Assembly (NCBI GenBank): GCA_030649305.1
Contig: JAUSFV010000010.1
Coordinates: forward strand, 1 to 50,058
Length of the DNA stretch: 50,058 nucleotides
Source of the DNA: a bacterium
GTDB taxonomy: Bacteria; Patescibacteriota; Minisyncoccia; Sungbacterales; GWA2-42-14
Direction: 5' to 3'
A program made the translations under genes and the position numbers. Below, in pieces: positions 23,324 to 31,045 of the stretch (its first letter is position 1; each line of letters begins with the position of its first letter). The notes under the pieces are model-generated. The model saw nothing but the letters and a program-made list of their open reading frames with translations, made no database searches and was not told the origin of the DNA.

Positions 23324-24457
23324 ATGAATGAACAAACGTTGAAATTCATCCGTTCTGCGAAAAAAATCGCAATTGTAATCGCTGATGAAGCGTCGGGCGA
23401 CCAGATTGGAGCCGCTCTCGGACTTTTGAATTCTCTGAATGCGGCGGGTAAAAAAGCGGAGTTCTTTTTTACAAACGAACTGCCGCCGCAATTTTTATTT
23501 TTGGCACCCTACTTTCCCGAAGAGGAGCCCGACGCCGAGAGCGCCGACTCGCTTCGGGATTTTGTTATTTCGCTTGACGCGAAAAAGCACGGCATTGAAG
23601 AAATACGCTACGAAAAAAATGGCGATACGCTTTCTATTATTCTTGGCGCCAGACAGGGCGTCTCTTCCGCGGATATCGCGATAGAAGCGGCGGATGATTA
23701 CGACCTCATCGTTTCGTTCGGCATCCCGAAACGCGAAAAGTTTCTGACAAAAGCGGGGACGAACGCATCAGGGATGGCGCGCACGCCCATACTTCTTCTC
23801 GCGCGGGAAGATATAAAAGAACATGATGCGGGTGCGGTACTCGCCGATATTTCAAAATCGTCATGGTGCGAACTTGTGTGGGACTTACTTGTTGCCGCAA
23901 ACAACAAAAAGGAAATTGCTGAAGCCGCCGCAACTCCTCTCCTTGCGGGGCTCTTTGCCGCAACCAACAACCTTCGATCACCGGATACCACCGTGGCATC
24001 GGCGGAGTTCGCGTCTCTCCTGGTCAAACACGGAGCGAAGCGCGAACTCATTCGAGAACACCTTGAACCGCCGAAAGAAACCTCCTTACATCTTATGCAA
24101 TTGTGGGGGCGCGCGCTTTCGCGCTCACGGATGGACGAAGAGACAAACATTCTTTGGTCATTTCTTCCTGCGGAGGATTTTCTCAAAACCGGCTCTACTT
24201 CAAAAGACCTCCCCCATGTTTTCTCACAAATGGAACACGCGGTTTCTTCTCCGCGCGGCTTTCTCTATGTTTTTGAAAATCCCCACAAAAACCACATTCG
24301 CGCGATTTTAAAATCAAAAGACAACATGCTTCTTGCCCGCGCCGCAGAATATGAGGCGGGCGACCTTTCCTCGGACGCTTTGATCCTTCACAAATCATTT
24401 ACGAGCTTCGCCGGGGCGGAAGAACATCTTCGCACTCTCCTCGCAAAAGTACTATAA
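23324..24457 (+). CDS. Degenerate DHH-family phosphoesterase-like protein
   Basis: 377 residues. The opening (residues 13-36, IAIVIADEASGDQIGAALGL) resembles the first DHH/RecJ motif of nanoRNase-type enzymes, where H-x-x-x-D-x-D is expected, but the histidine and one aspartate are absent. Mid-protein TTPLLAGLFAATNNLRSPDTT corresponds to the family's LLTGIxxDTxxF segment. A DHHA1-like C-terminal half follows. Catalysis is therefore unlikely in its usual form; a regulatory or binding role is possible. There is no Shine-Dalgarno. It lies 100 bases before pilB on the same strand. Confidence 0.65.
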   Translation: MNEQTLKFIRSAKKIAIVIADEASGDQIGAALGLLNSLNAAGKKAEFFFTNELPPQFLFLAPYFPEEEPDAESADSLRDFVISLDAKKHGIEEIRYEKNGDTLSIILGARQGVSSADIAIEAADDYDLIVSFGIPKREKFLTKAGTNASGMARTPILLLAREDIKEHDAGAVLADISKSSWCELVWDLLVAANNKKEIAEAAATPLLAGLFAATNNLRSPDTTVASAEFASLLVKHGAKRELIREHLEPPKETSLHLMQLWGRALSRSRMDEETNILWSFLPAEDFLKTGSTSKDLPHVFSQMEHAVSSPRGFLYVFENPHKNHIRAILKSKDNMLLARAAEYEAGDLSSDALILHKSFTSFAGAEEHLRTLLAKVL

Positions 24458-24480
24458 TAAGGAGGAGAAGCCACAACGAC

Positions 24481-24555
24481 GCTAAAAGATACGCCACAAA
24501 AACGCTATTGGCGTAATTTCTGGCGTAGTCGGTGGCGTACTGTTGGCTTCTACGA
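24481..24555. repeat. ACGCCAATAGCG/GGCGTA word repeat before pilB
   Basis: Same vocabulary as 15889-15953 (ATACGCCA, CGCTATTGGCGTA, GGCGTA) and the same final GGCTTCTAC. It adds nine spurious in-frame codons upstream of pilB. Confidence 0.6.
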
Positions 24556-24558
24556 AAC

Positions 24559-26220
24559 ATGATCCAATTCGCCGAAGAGCGACAACAAAAAAAACTTTCC
24601 GATTTACGGAAAAAAGAGGAGGAAGAAACCGTAAAAATTCTTTCGGGGAAATATAATATCCCCTATTTGAATCTTGCCACAATCCCAATTAATATGGACG
24701 CGCTTAAGCTTATCGCCGAACCGGACGCGAAAACCGCAGAGCTCGCCGTCATCCAAAAAATCGGCAAAACGCTTCAAATTGCCACACGAAATCCCGAAAA
24801 AACGGGGGTAAAAGCGATTTTAAAAAAACTTACAGATGAACGCTATGAATACCAGCTCTTTCTCGTATCTTCCACCAGCTTACAAAAAGCATGGGAGACC
24901 TACAAAAAAATACCCAAAGATGACGGCGTTATCGGAGGAGAAATTACTATTTCTCCCGAGCGGCTTGAAGAATTTCAAACGAAAGTTTCCAAAACATCCG
25001 ACATCCAAACGCTTCTTGAATCGGTTCTGCATCAGCGCATTACGGATGTCCTTGAAATTATCATCGCGGGAGCCGTTAAGCTTGATGCATCCGACATCCA
25101 TATTGAACCACAAGAGGATGCAACGCTCATCCGCTATCGCCTGGACGGAACGCTCTATGACTTGGCGCGGATACCGGCGAAACACTACAAATTTTTACTC
25201 TCGCGCGTCAAGCTCATCTCGGACATGAAGCTCAATATTCATGAGCGGGGACAGGACGGCAGATTCACTATCCGAAAGGGCGGCGTTGATGTGGAAGTCC
25301 GCACCTCTACGCTCCCGGGCCCGAACGGAGAAAATATGGTGCTCCGAATTCTTGACCCAAAAAACATAGCGCTATCCATGAAAGAACTCGGCATGCAGCC
25401 TCATATTGAGGAGAAAATGCTGAAAGAAATAGGAAAGCCAAACGGCATGATTTTGACCACCGGCCCTACGGGTTCCGGAAAAACCACAACACTCTACGCG
25501 TTCTTGAAACAAGTCAATAAACCCGGCGTAAAAATTATTACCATTGAAGACCCGATTGAGTATCATCTAACCGGCCTTGAACAGACACAAGTAGAGCCGG
25601 ACAAGGGGTATGATTTTGCAAATGGCCTCAAATCCATTCTGCGACAAGACCCGGATATTATTTTGGTGGGCGAGATCAGGGATTTGGAAACTGCGGAGAT
25701 CGCGATGCACGCGGCACTCACGGGGCACCTTGTATTCTCAACCCTCCACACCAATAATGCCGCAGGAACCATTCCGCGCCTCATTGACCTTGGGGTAAAA
25801 CCAAACATTATAGCGCCGGCAATTAATCTTACGATGGCCCAGCGCCTCCTGCGAAAACTCTGTGAGGGCTGCAAACAATCATACACCCCGACCAAAGAAG
25901 AAGAAAAAGAGGTGAAAGAAGCGATTGCCCACGTGCCTGAACCCATACGCCCTAAAATCCCGAAGGTTTTGTACCGCGCAAAAGAAGGAGGATGCGAGGC
26001 ATGCAACAGTATTGGCTATAAAGGACGGGTTGGCATATTTGAAATCATCGGCGTTGATGACACGATTGAAAAATTGATTATCTCCTCTCCCTCGGAAGGC
26101 GATATAAAAAAAGCCGCGCTGGCACAGGGCGAACTTATGATGCGGGATGACGGTGTTTTAAAAATCGTCGCGGGCGTTACCGATTTCGCGGAATTAAATA
26201 AAGCGGTGGGAGAGGAATAA
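24559..26220 (+). CDS. pilB: Type IV pilus / type II secretion assembly ATPase
   Basis: 553 residues. Hexameric ATPase powering pilus extension or competence pseudopilus assembly. N-terminal T2SSE domain (YNIPYLNLATIPI), LPGPNGENMVLRIL, Walker A GPTGSGKTTTLY, Asp box TIEDPIEYHLTG, Walker B ILVGEIRD and His box HLVFSTLHTNN, followed by a Zn-type tetracysteine region (CEGCKQ and CEACNS). Start 24559 is preferred over the ATG 27 bases upstream because the latter is in repeat words. No other pilus genes are nearby. It is one base from the following phosphoribosyltransferase. Confidence 0.93.
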   Translation: MIQFAEERQQKKLSDLRKKEEEETVKILSGKYNIPYLNLATIPINMDALKLIAEPDAKTAELAVIQKIGKTLQIATRNPEKTGVKAILKKLTDERYEYQLFLVSSTSLQKAWETYKKIPKDDGVIGGEITISPERLEEFQTKVSKTSDIQTLLESVLHQRITDVLEIIIAGAVKLDASDIHIEPQEDATLIRYRLDGTLYDLARIPAKHYKFLLSRVKLISDMKLNIHERGQDGRFTIRKGGVDVEVRTSTLPGPNGENMVLRILDPKNIALSMKELGMQPHIEEKMLKEIGKPNGMILTTGPTGSGKTTTLYAFLKQVNKPGVKIITIEDPIEYHLTGLEQTQVEPDKGYDFANGLKSILRQDPDIILVGEIRDLETAEIAMHAALTGHLVFSTLHTNNAAGTIPRLIDLGVKPNIIAPAINLTMAQRLLRKLCEGCKQSYTPTKEEEKEVKEAIAHVPEPIRPKIPKVLYRAKEGGCEACNSIGYKGRVGIFEIIGVDDTIEKLIISSPSEGDIKKAALAQGELMMRDDGVLKIVAGVTDFAELNKAVGEE

Positions 26221-26221
26221 A

Positions 26222-26689
26222 ATGAAAAAACTTTCCTGGAAACAAGCCGAAAAATTAATCGAAAAACTCGGGGGCAAAATAAAAAAGGACCGCTTCAAGC
26301 CCGATTATATTATTGGGATAACAACCGGTGGGTTAATTCCCCTGTATTTTCTCGCAAAACAACTGGATATTAATAACATCCTTACTATCTCTGCAAGTTC
26401 CTACGAAAAAAACAAAAGAAAGAAAAAAACAACAATCACCTACCTGCCCAGAATAAATTTAAAGAATCAGAGGGTCCTCCTGGTTGATGAGGTCGCCGAA
26501 ACGGGCAAAACGTTAAAAAAAATAACAAAAGTCGTAATAAAAAAATATAAACCAAGAGAAATTAAAACCGCAACGATTGCAATCCACCAGGAGAAATGCG
26601 CCCCGAAACCCAACTACTGGATTATAGCAACACGCGAATGGTTGGTTTTCCCATGGGAGAAAAAAGATTTCCCTGAATATTTCCGATAA
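26222..26689 (+). CDS. Purine-type phosphoribosyltransferase
   Basis: 155 residues. PRPP-binding loop VLLVDEVAETGKTL, preceded by IIGITTGGLIPLYFLAKQL, the layout of xanthine/hypoxanthine-guanine (Gpt-like) enzymes in nucleobase salvage. The end NYWIIATREWLVFPWEKKDF resembles archaeal/Gpt-like C termini (WxxFPWE). The base is not determined. Codon use is markedly more A-rich than its neighbours, with many AAA/ATA codons, which hints at separate ancestry. It is co-transcribed with pilB. Confidence 0.85.
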   Translation: MKKLSWKQAEKLIEKLGGKIKKDRFKPDYIIGITTGGLIPLYFLAKQLDINNILTISASSYEKNKRKKKTTITYLPRINLKNQRVLLVDEVAETGKTLKKITKVVIKKYKPREIKTATIAIHQEKCAPKPNYWIIATREWLVFPWEKKDFPEYFR

Positions 26690-26709
26690 ACCCTGCCACC
26701 CCAAATGAA

Positions 26710-26900
26710 GTGCCTAGCGGAAATTTTTGCATTAAGGAGCTTTGATAACAAATTTACGAGCGACTGAGCAAGATCGGAAAAATTGTTGTGTGAATCCCCC
26801 GACGCGTGTCGGAGTTGAGTACAATTTTTCCGAGCTATCTTGCGACGGGCGCGAGGAAAATTTGTTCAAAGCGACGCCTGAAAAAATTTCCGCTAGGCAC
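26710..26900. repeat. Giant imperfect hairpin A (about 190 nt)
   Basis: The outer arms GTGCCTAGCGGAAATTTTT (26710-26728) and their complement (26881-26900) pair; then CTTTG..AACAAATTT with AAATTTGTTCAAAG, then GCAAGAT-CGGAAAAATTGT with ACAATTTTTCCG..ATCTTGC, ending in CCGAC-GCGT-GTCGG. Pairing continues almost to the tip. No credible gene lies in it. It could be a structured RNA, a foldback transposon remnant or a long terminator. Confidence 0.7.
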
Positions 26901-26907
26901 GAAAAAA

Positions 26908-27058
26908 CCACTCACCTCGAGGCAATTACCCCGGTCTAGGAACGCGGGGGTCAGGATTTTCCCGTGGCACACTCCAGTCGAAACCAGCGTGCCCAGCGTT
27001 AAAAAATCCCCATTAAGGCCAAATGGTATTAAAACCTTAATTGCCTCGAGATGAGTGG
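26908..27058. repeat. Giant hairpin B (about 150 nt)
   Basis: Arms CCACTCACCTCGAGGCAATT (26908-26927) and AATTGCCTCGAGATGAGTGG (27039-27058) pair with one mismatch. Inner pairs include ATTAAGG with CCTTAAT. A small third hairpin (AAGCAAATTTC / GAAATTGCTT) follows at 27063-27091. It starts eight bases after hairpin A. No gene is seen. Confidence 0.7.
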
Positions 27059-27183
27059 CTAAAAGCAAATTTCAGTATAAGAAATTGCTTTAAAAACAAA
27101 TAAAAAGGCGGGCTTTTTCACTATTCCCTCCTTTCCTTTTTATTATTGATTTTCTTACTACATTATAGCAATATAAAAATATA

Positions 27184-28218
27184 ATGTCAAGAGACCCCAA
27201 AGAACCTAAAATTAGCACAATTTCTCCTCCCGCGCAAGAAGAGGACCAAAATCTTGACCTCGCCCTTCGTCCAAAAAAATGGAACGAATATATTGGGCAG
27301 GAAAACGTCAAGGCGAACTTAAGCGTGCTTATTGAAGCGGCACAAAAACGAAAAGAGCCGATTGAGCACGTACTTCTCTATGGTCCGGCGGGGCTTGGCA
27401 AAACATCGCTTGCCTATTTGATCGCGCGCGAAATGAATACCAATATCCGCATCACCTCGGGTCCCGCGATTGAACGCGTCGGAGACCTCGCATCCATTCT
27501 CACAAATCTTATACCGGGAGACGTTCTCTTTATTGATGAGGCGCACCGGCTGAATAAAACTATTGAGGAGGTGCTCTATCCCGCGATGGAGTCGCGCACC
27601 ATTGACATCATCATCGGCAAGGGACCATCGGCCCGCACGATTCAGTTGGAACTCCCGCCCTTCACCCTTGTTGCCGCGACCACGCGCATCGGTATGCTCT
27701 CGGGACCCCTTCGTTCGCGCTTCGGCGGAACCTTCCGCCTTGATTTCTACACAGAAGAGGAAATTGGAAAAATTATTTCGCGCTCCGCGAAACTTCTTGG
27801 CGTTACCCTGAATGATGATGCGCGCTCCCTCATCGAAAAATCATCCCGCTTCACGCCGCGCGTCGCAAACCGGCTTCTGAAGCGCGTACGCGATTACGCG
27901 GAAGTCCACGGAACGGGAGTTATCACAAAAGAGATGGCGGAAAAAGCACTAGCACTTCTTGAGGTTGATGAACGGGGGCTTGAACCAACCGACCGCAGAA
28001 TTTTGCATGCCATTATCAATAAATTTCAGGGAGGGCCCGTCGGTTTACAAACCCTTGCCGCCGCGTCCGCCGAAGAAATAGAAACCATTGAAGAGGTCTA
28101 CGAACCCTATCTCATGCAAATCGGATTTTTGGAACGCACCCCGCGCGGGAGAGCCGTCACCAAATTAGCATATATGCATCTTGGTATAAAACCACCTGAG
28201 CAAAATAGATTGCTCTAA
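27184..28218 (+). CDS. ruvB: Holliday junction branch-migration ATPase RuvB
   Basis: 344 residues. AAA+ motor of the RuvABC resolvasome. N-terminal [16 protein letters not shown], Walker [10 protein letters not shown], Walker [10 protein letters not shown], sensor [17 protein letters not shown], and the winged-helix end with [17 protein letters not shown]. Upstream, TATAAA sits six bases before the ATG and there is no Shine-Dalgarno, so the mRNA is probably leaderless. Confidence 0.96.
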   Translation: MSRDPKEPKISTISPPAQEEDQNLDLALRPKKWNEYIGQENVKANLSVLIEAAQKRKEPIEHVLLYGPAGLGKTSLAYLIAREMNTNIRITSGPAIERVGDLASILTNLIPGDVLFIDEAHRLNKTIEEVLYPAMESRTIDIIIGKGPSARTIQLELPPFTLVAATTRIGMLSGPLRSRFGGTFRLDFYTEEEIGKIISRSAKLLGVTLNDDARSLIEKSSRFTPRVANRLLKRVRDYAEVHGTGVITKEMAEKALALLEVDERGLEPTDRRILHAIINKFQGGPVGLQTLAAASAEEIETIEEVYEPYLMQIGFLERTPRGRAVTKLAYMHLGIKPPEQNRLL

Positions 28219-28221
28219 ACC

Positions 28222-28305
28222 CGCCACAAATACACGAATGGGCACGAATGACACTAATAGAAAATCGTATTCGTGACATTCGTGAAAATTTTGTGTATTG
28301 GTGTC
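28222..28305. repeat. ACACGAATG word repeat after ruvB
   Basis: Words ACACGAATG, GCACGAATGACAC and the reverse forms TATTCGTGACATTCGTG alternate. The same set is within uvrB and before ruvA. It creates a spurious 22-codon extension for the small membrane protein that follows. Confidence 0.6.
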
Positions 28306-28313
28306 GAGTCAAA

Positions 28314-28517
28314 ATGTTTTTTCTTCTTCTTATCATCTCACTCGCCTTTCTCGGCCTTTTCAGTTTTCTCGCGTGGGCCTGCATGTACCATCTACGCCAA
28401 TATGCGCCAAACGGCTTGAGCACGCCCAATGTCGTTACTACGGCCTTTCTTTTGGTAACCTTGGCGCTTTTCATATTCGCAGTATGTTTTTTCTTCCAAA
28501 TAACGGGCTTTGTCTAA
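28314..28517 (+). CDS. Small two-span membrane protein
   Basis: 67 residues: MFFLLLIISLAFLGLFSF..., two hydrophobic helices (about 1-22 and 42-65) joined by a polar loop HLRQYAPNGLSTPNVV. Not recognised, though small two-helix proteins of this look are common in CPR genomes. Start 28314 is chosen because upstream codons are repeat words. Its last codons and TAA lie inside the structured element copy 3. Confidence 0.6.
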   Translation: MFFLLLIISLAFLGLFSFLAWACMYHLRQYAPNGLSTPNVVTTAFLLVTLALFIFAVCFFFQITGFV

Positions 28518-28700
28518 AATTTGAAGCGCCCGCGCGAACAAATTTTAGCAACAAAACCTTTACCCCCACACTCAAAATGGTATAGCATTTACGCCCAACA
28601 AAGACAGAGAAAATCTCGGGGGTAAAATAATATACGAATGCCCCCTCGGATTTACAAACAATGCAGGCGTTATACCATTTTGAGTGTCGGGGTGCTCAAT
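28501..28700 (-). ncRNA. Covarying structured element, copy 3 (with nested module)
   Basis: Read on the minus strand: ATTGAGCACC, long hairpin, GGGTAAAGG, GGTTTTGT/ACAAAGCC, TAAAATTTG/CAAATTTTA, CCCGTTA. The long hairpin has about 22 paired bases at its base (28563-28584 with 28671-28692) and holds an internal module related to that in copy 2 but inverted. As with the other copies, a neighbouring gene's stop codon (here TAA at 28515-28517) lies in its 3' stem. Confidence 0.7.
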
Positions 28701-28702
28701 GT

Positions 28703-28750
28703 TGCAGCCGCTCGGGCTGCGTTATCCGTAACTTGCCCTCGCGGGCAACA
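28703..28750. repeat. Three consecutive small hairpins
   Basis: GCAGCC-GCTC-GGGCTGC, GTTA-TCC-GTAAC and TTGCCC-TCGC-GGGCAA follow each other without spacing, just upstream of the PH-domain gene. It could be a leader structure or more repeat DNA. Confidence 0.5.
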
Positions 28751-28755
28751 GTGGC

Positions 28756-29313
28756 ATGATCAAATTAGAACCCGGCGAAAAACAAATCCTTATGATCCGG
28801 CGGCACTGGTTTGTGCTCGCGAAACCACTCGCTTTTTTCTTTGCGGCCCTCGTATTCCCCACAATTTTTTTGAAGTTTGCCCCCTCGCTTTTTCCCGCGC
28901 TTGCGGCACCCGACTACGAACCCATGCTCAATTTTTTTCTCACCCTCTACTTCATGGGTTTGTTTCTTTTTCTTTTTATTTTTTGGGTCAATTACTATCT
29001 GGATGTCTGGATTGTCACCACACACCGCCTCATTGATATAGAACAAAAAAGTTTGTTCTCGCGCGAAATTGCCGAGATGCGGCTCTCGCGCATAGAAAAC
29101 GTTACCGTGGAAGTCAGCGGCTTCATTCAAACGATGCTTGGTTTCGGAGACATTAAGGTTGAAACCGCGGGCGTGTCGCGCTTCATCATCAAAGACGCGC
29201 CCCGCTACTACGAAGTAAAAAACGCGCTACTCCGCCATCAGCACGCAACTGATCGCGCGCGCCAAGGACAACAAAACGGCACTACCGCTGAGCCGACAAA
29301 GAAAACGCCCTAA
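28756..29313 (+). CDS. Membrane protein with bacterial PH-like domain
   Basis: 185 residues. Two membrane helices (about 20-50 and 60-85), then YYLDVWIVTTHRLIDIEQKSLFSREIAEMRLSRIENVTVEV (read as YLDVWIVTTHRL then DIEQKSLFSR), the typical start of a YdbT-type bPH_2 domain, ending ALLRHQ and a polar tail. The function of such proteins is unknown; they may aid membrane organisation. A terminator follows. Confidence 0.75.
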   Translation: MIKLEPGEKQILMIRRHWFVLAKPLAFFFAALVFPTIFLKFAPSLFPALAAPDYEPMLNFFLTLYFMGLFLFLFIFWVNYYLDVWIVTTHRLIDIEQKSLFSREIAEMRLSRIENVTVEVSGFIQTMLGFGDIKVETAGVSRFIIKDAPRYYEVKNALLRHQHATDRARQGQQNGTTAEPTKKTP

Positions 29314-29327
29314 CAGGCGTTTTTTGG
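29300..29327 (+). terminator. Terminator after the PH-domain gene
   Basis: AAAACGCC-CTAACA-GGCGTTTTTT directly at the stop codon. Confidence 0.85.
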
Positions 29328-29355
29328 TTGCAAAATGTCCTACCTCCGCTATACT
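29328..29355 (+). promoter_or_regulatory. Promoter for yebC-ruvC
   Basis: TTGCAA (29328-29333), 16 bases, TATACT (29350-29355). The leader of about 75 bases then consists of GTAGGTAGTAAGTAG-type words (29369-29436). Confidence 0.5.
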
Positions 29356-29368
29356 TAAAAAATCCAAA

Positions 29369-29436
29369 GTTGCATAGTAGGTAGTGAGTAGTTAGTAGCA
29401 CTTGCTGCCGACTATTTACTACCAACTACTTACTCG
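29369..29436. repeat. GTAGTAAGTAGT word repeat before yebC
   Basis: AGTAGGTAGTGAGTAGTTAG is answered by ACTATTTACTACCAACTACT, so the leader of yebC can fold into a hairpin built from repeated TAGT/ACTA words. Confidence 0.6.
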
Positions 29437-29438
29437 CC

Positions 29439-30155
29439 ATGTCCGGTCACAGCAAGTGGGCGCAAATCAAACACAAAAAGGCTGCGTCGGATGCTAAAAA
29501 AGGAAATCTTTTTTCAAAGCTTTCGCGCATGATTACCGTTACCGCAAAAGGGGGTTCTGACCCCGCAACGAACGCGTCTTTGCGCGTGGCGATTGAGAAG
29601 GCTAGGGGATTTTCGCTTCCCCAGCACAATATTGAGCGCGCCATACAAAAAGCAGAGGAAAAAAAATCGGGCGAGGGGTTAGAAGAAGTACTCTATGAGG
29701 CATACGGCCCAGGCGGAAGCGCCTTACTTATAGAAGGCATCACGGATAATAAAAACAGGACTACCGCAGAAATCAAACACCTCCTCTCGGAATACGACGG
29801 GAAACTCGCAGAAAAAGGAACGGTTCTCTGGCTTTTTGAACGGGTCGCGGTACTTGAAATTGCACGGGATACCAAAAAAAGCGCGGAAGATATTGAACTT
29901 GCTCTCATCGACGCGGGGGTAAACGATACCGCCACGGAAGAAGAAATTGTTTACGGATTTTTCGCCCCGGATACTTTAGAAAACACAAAAGAAAAATTAG
30001 GCGCCTCCGGCTTCCCCATAAAAGACGCGTATTGTGCGTGGCGCGAAAAAAATCAGATGTCGCTCGCAGAAAACCAAAAAGAAAAATTCATAAAACTTAT
30101 GGAGGCGCTTGACGCGCATGATGATGTGCAGGAAGTATATACCAATATAAACTAA
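29439..30155 (+). CDS. yebC: YebC/TACO1-family translation or transcription regulator
   Basis: 238 residues. MSGHSKWAQIKHKKAASDAKKG is the family hallmark (MSGHSKWAQIKHKK), followed by GGSDPATNASLR and the central ELIYEAYGPGG-type EVLYEAYGPGGSALLIE. Members either regulate transcription or relieve ribosome stalling. It is followed by ruvC, a common bacterial order. Confidence 0.95.
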   Translation: MSGHSKWAQIKHKKAASDAKKGNLFSKLSRMITVTAKGGSDPATNASLRVAIEKARGFSLPQHNIERAIQKAEEKKSGEGLEEVLYEAYGPGGSALLIEGITDNKNRTTAEIKHLLSEYDGKLAEKGTVLWLFERVAVLEIARDTKKSAEDIELALIDAGVNDTATEEEIVYGFFAPDTLENTKEKLGASGFPIKDAYCAWREKNQMSLAENQKEKFIKLMEALDAHDDVQEVYTNIN

Positions 30156-30232
30156 CAACCTACCACCAACAACCAACAACAAACGACGGTGCGCCGCGAC
30201 GTGTTGTTGGTTGTAAGTTGTCAGTTGTGCGT
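30156..30232. repeat. TTGTTGGTTGT word repeat between yebC and ruvC
   Basis: ACAACCTACCACCAACAACC is answered by GTTGTTGGTTGTAAGTTGTC, forming a long imperfect hairpin. The same words lie at 46748-46790, 47158-47196, 47610-47705 and inside the gene at 47701-48729. Confidence 0.65.
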
Positions 30233-30233
30233 T

Positions 30234-30722
30234 ATGATAATTTTGGGCATTGACCCCGGCACCGTAATTATCGGCTACGCATTTTTGGAAAAACGCGGCG
30301 CTGATTTGACGCTTCTGAAAGCCGACGCTATTCGCATACTATCGGGAGGCGACAAAGCGGAGCGGCTTGCGACGCTTCATAAAAAACTAACTGCCCTCAT
30401 TAAAAAATGCCGCCCCAACATGATTTCAGTGGAAAAACTCTTCTTTTCCAAAAACCAAAAAACCGCCCTTGATGTGGCTGAAGCGAGGGGTGTTATTCTA
30501 TCCACAGCCGCCCTTGCAAAGATTCCCGTATCTGAATATACTCCCCTAGAGGTGAAGGTGGCCTCAACGGGCTACGGGAAAGCCGACAAGCGGCAGGTCC
30601 GAGAAATGGTTCGGGCGATCCTGAAACTCAACGAGGTTACGCACCTTGATGATGTGACTGACGCGATGGCTATTGCCATTACGGGAGCACATCTTAATAA
30701 AAACAGGGAGATACATAACTAA
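30234..30722 (+). CDS. ruvC: Crossover junction endodeoxyribonuclease RuvC
   Basis: 162 residues. Resolves Holliday junctions. Catalytic acids are visible in ILGIDPG (first Asp), SVEKLFF (Glu) and LDDVTDAMAIAI (last pair). The frame is open 45 bases upstream but only through repeat words, so ATG 30234 (MIILGIDPG) is the start. It lies 78 bases after yebC. Confidence 0.94.
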   Translation: MIILGIDPGTVIIGYAFLEKRGADLTLLKADAIRILSGGDKAERLATLHKKLTALIKKCRPNMISVEKLFFSKNQKTALDVAEARGVILSTAALAKIPVSEYTPLEVKVASTGYGKADKRQVREMVRAILKLNEVTHLDDVTDAMAIAITGAHLNKNREIHN

Positions 30723-30834
30723 AAAGGTCGGTATAATTTAGAAGCAAAATTAGACACAAGCGGGAACGCGAAATCAGACGCAATTGCGTTAGCGGTTGCG
30801 TATTAATTTGCGTTTATCATTGCTTCTATAAAGA
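30723..30834. repeat. Self-complementary spacer after ruvC
   Basis: GAAGCAAAATTAG near the left is answered by CATTGCTTC at the right, with GACGCAATTGCG and GCGGTTGCG words between. It resembles the other word-repeat spacers but with its own vocabulary. It ends at the acidic microprotein gene. Confidence 0.45.
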
Positions 30835-30990
30835 ATGGAACTCTACACGAAACATTGGGTTGCGAATGACGATGACGCGGGAGACGAAAAAGAAGACGAG
30901 GAAGAGCTTGCCGATGCCGAAGACGAGGAAGAAGAAAATGACGGATTAGAAGAAGAGGAAGAGGGTGCAGAAGAAAACAGCAATTATTAA
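30835..30990 (+). CDS. 51-residue highly acidic microprotein
   Basis: Starts MELYTKHWVANDDDAGDEKE and is then almost entirely Glu/Asp (EDEEEL, EDEEEEND, EEEEEGAEE), ending ENSNY. The first ten residues are ordinary, the rest highly charged, like nucleic-acid mimics or RNA-polymerase delta-type tails, but no family is recognised. A clean terminator follows, supporting a real gene. There is no clear Shine-Dalgarno. Confidence 0.6.
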   Translation: MELYTKHWVANDDDAGDEKEDEEELADAEDEEEENDGLEEEEEGAEENSNY

Positions 30991-30997
30991 TACGAAT

Positions 30998-31037
30998 AAA
31001 AATCAACCCCGACAAAACGTCGGGGTTGATTTTTTTA
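30998..31037. terminator. Bidirectional terminator, acidic microprotein / tyrS
   Basis: ATCAACCCCGAC and GTCGGGGTTGAT form a perfect 12-bp stem with a short loop, flanked by A- and T-runs. Confidence 0.9.
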
Positions 31038-31045
31038 TACATGAA

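Noticed and set aside
26742-27054. Two short plus-strand frames in the 26.7-27.1 kb gap
   Set aside because: They follow the arms of giant hairpins A and B, have no ribosome binding site and no protein-like composition.
29369-30232. Word-repeat spacers as a CRISPR array
   Set aside because: Words are 7-18 bases, degenerate, in both orientations and without regular spacers; no cas genes are present.
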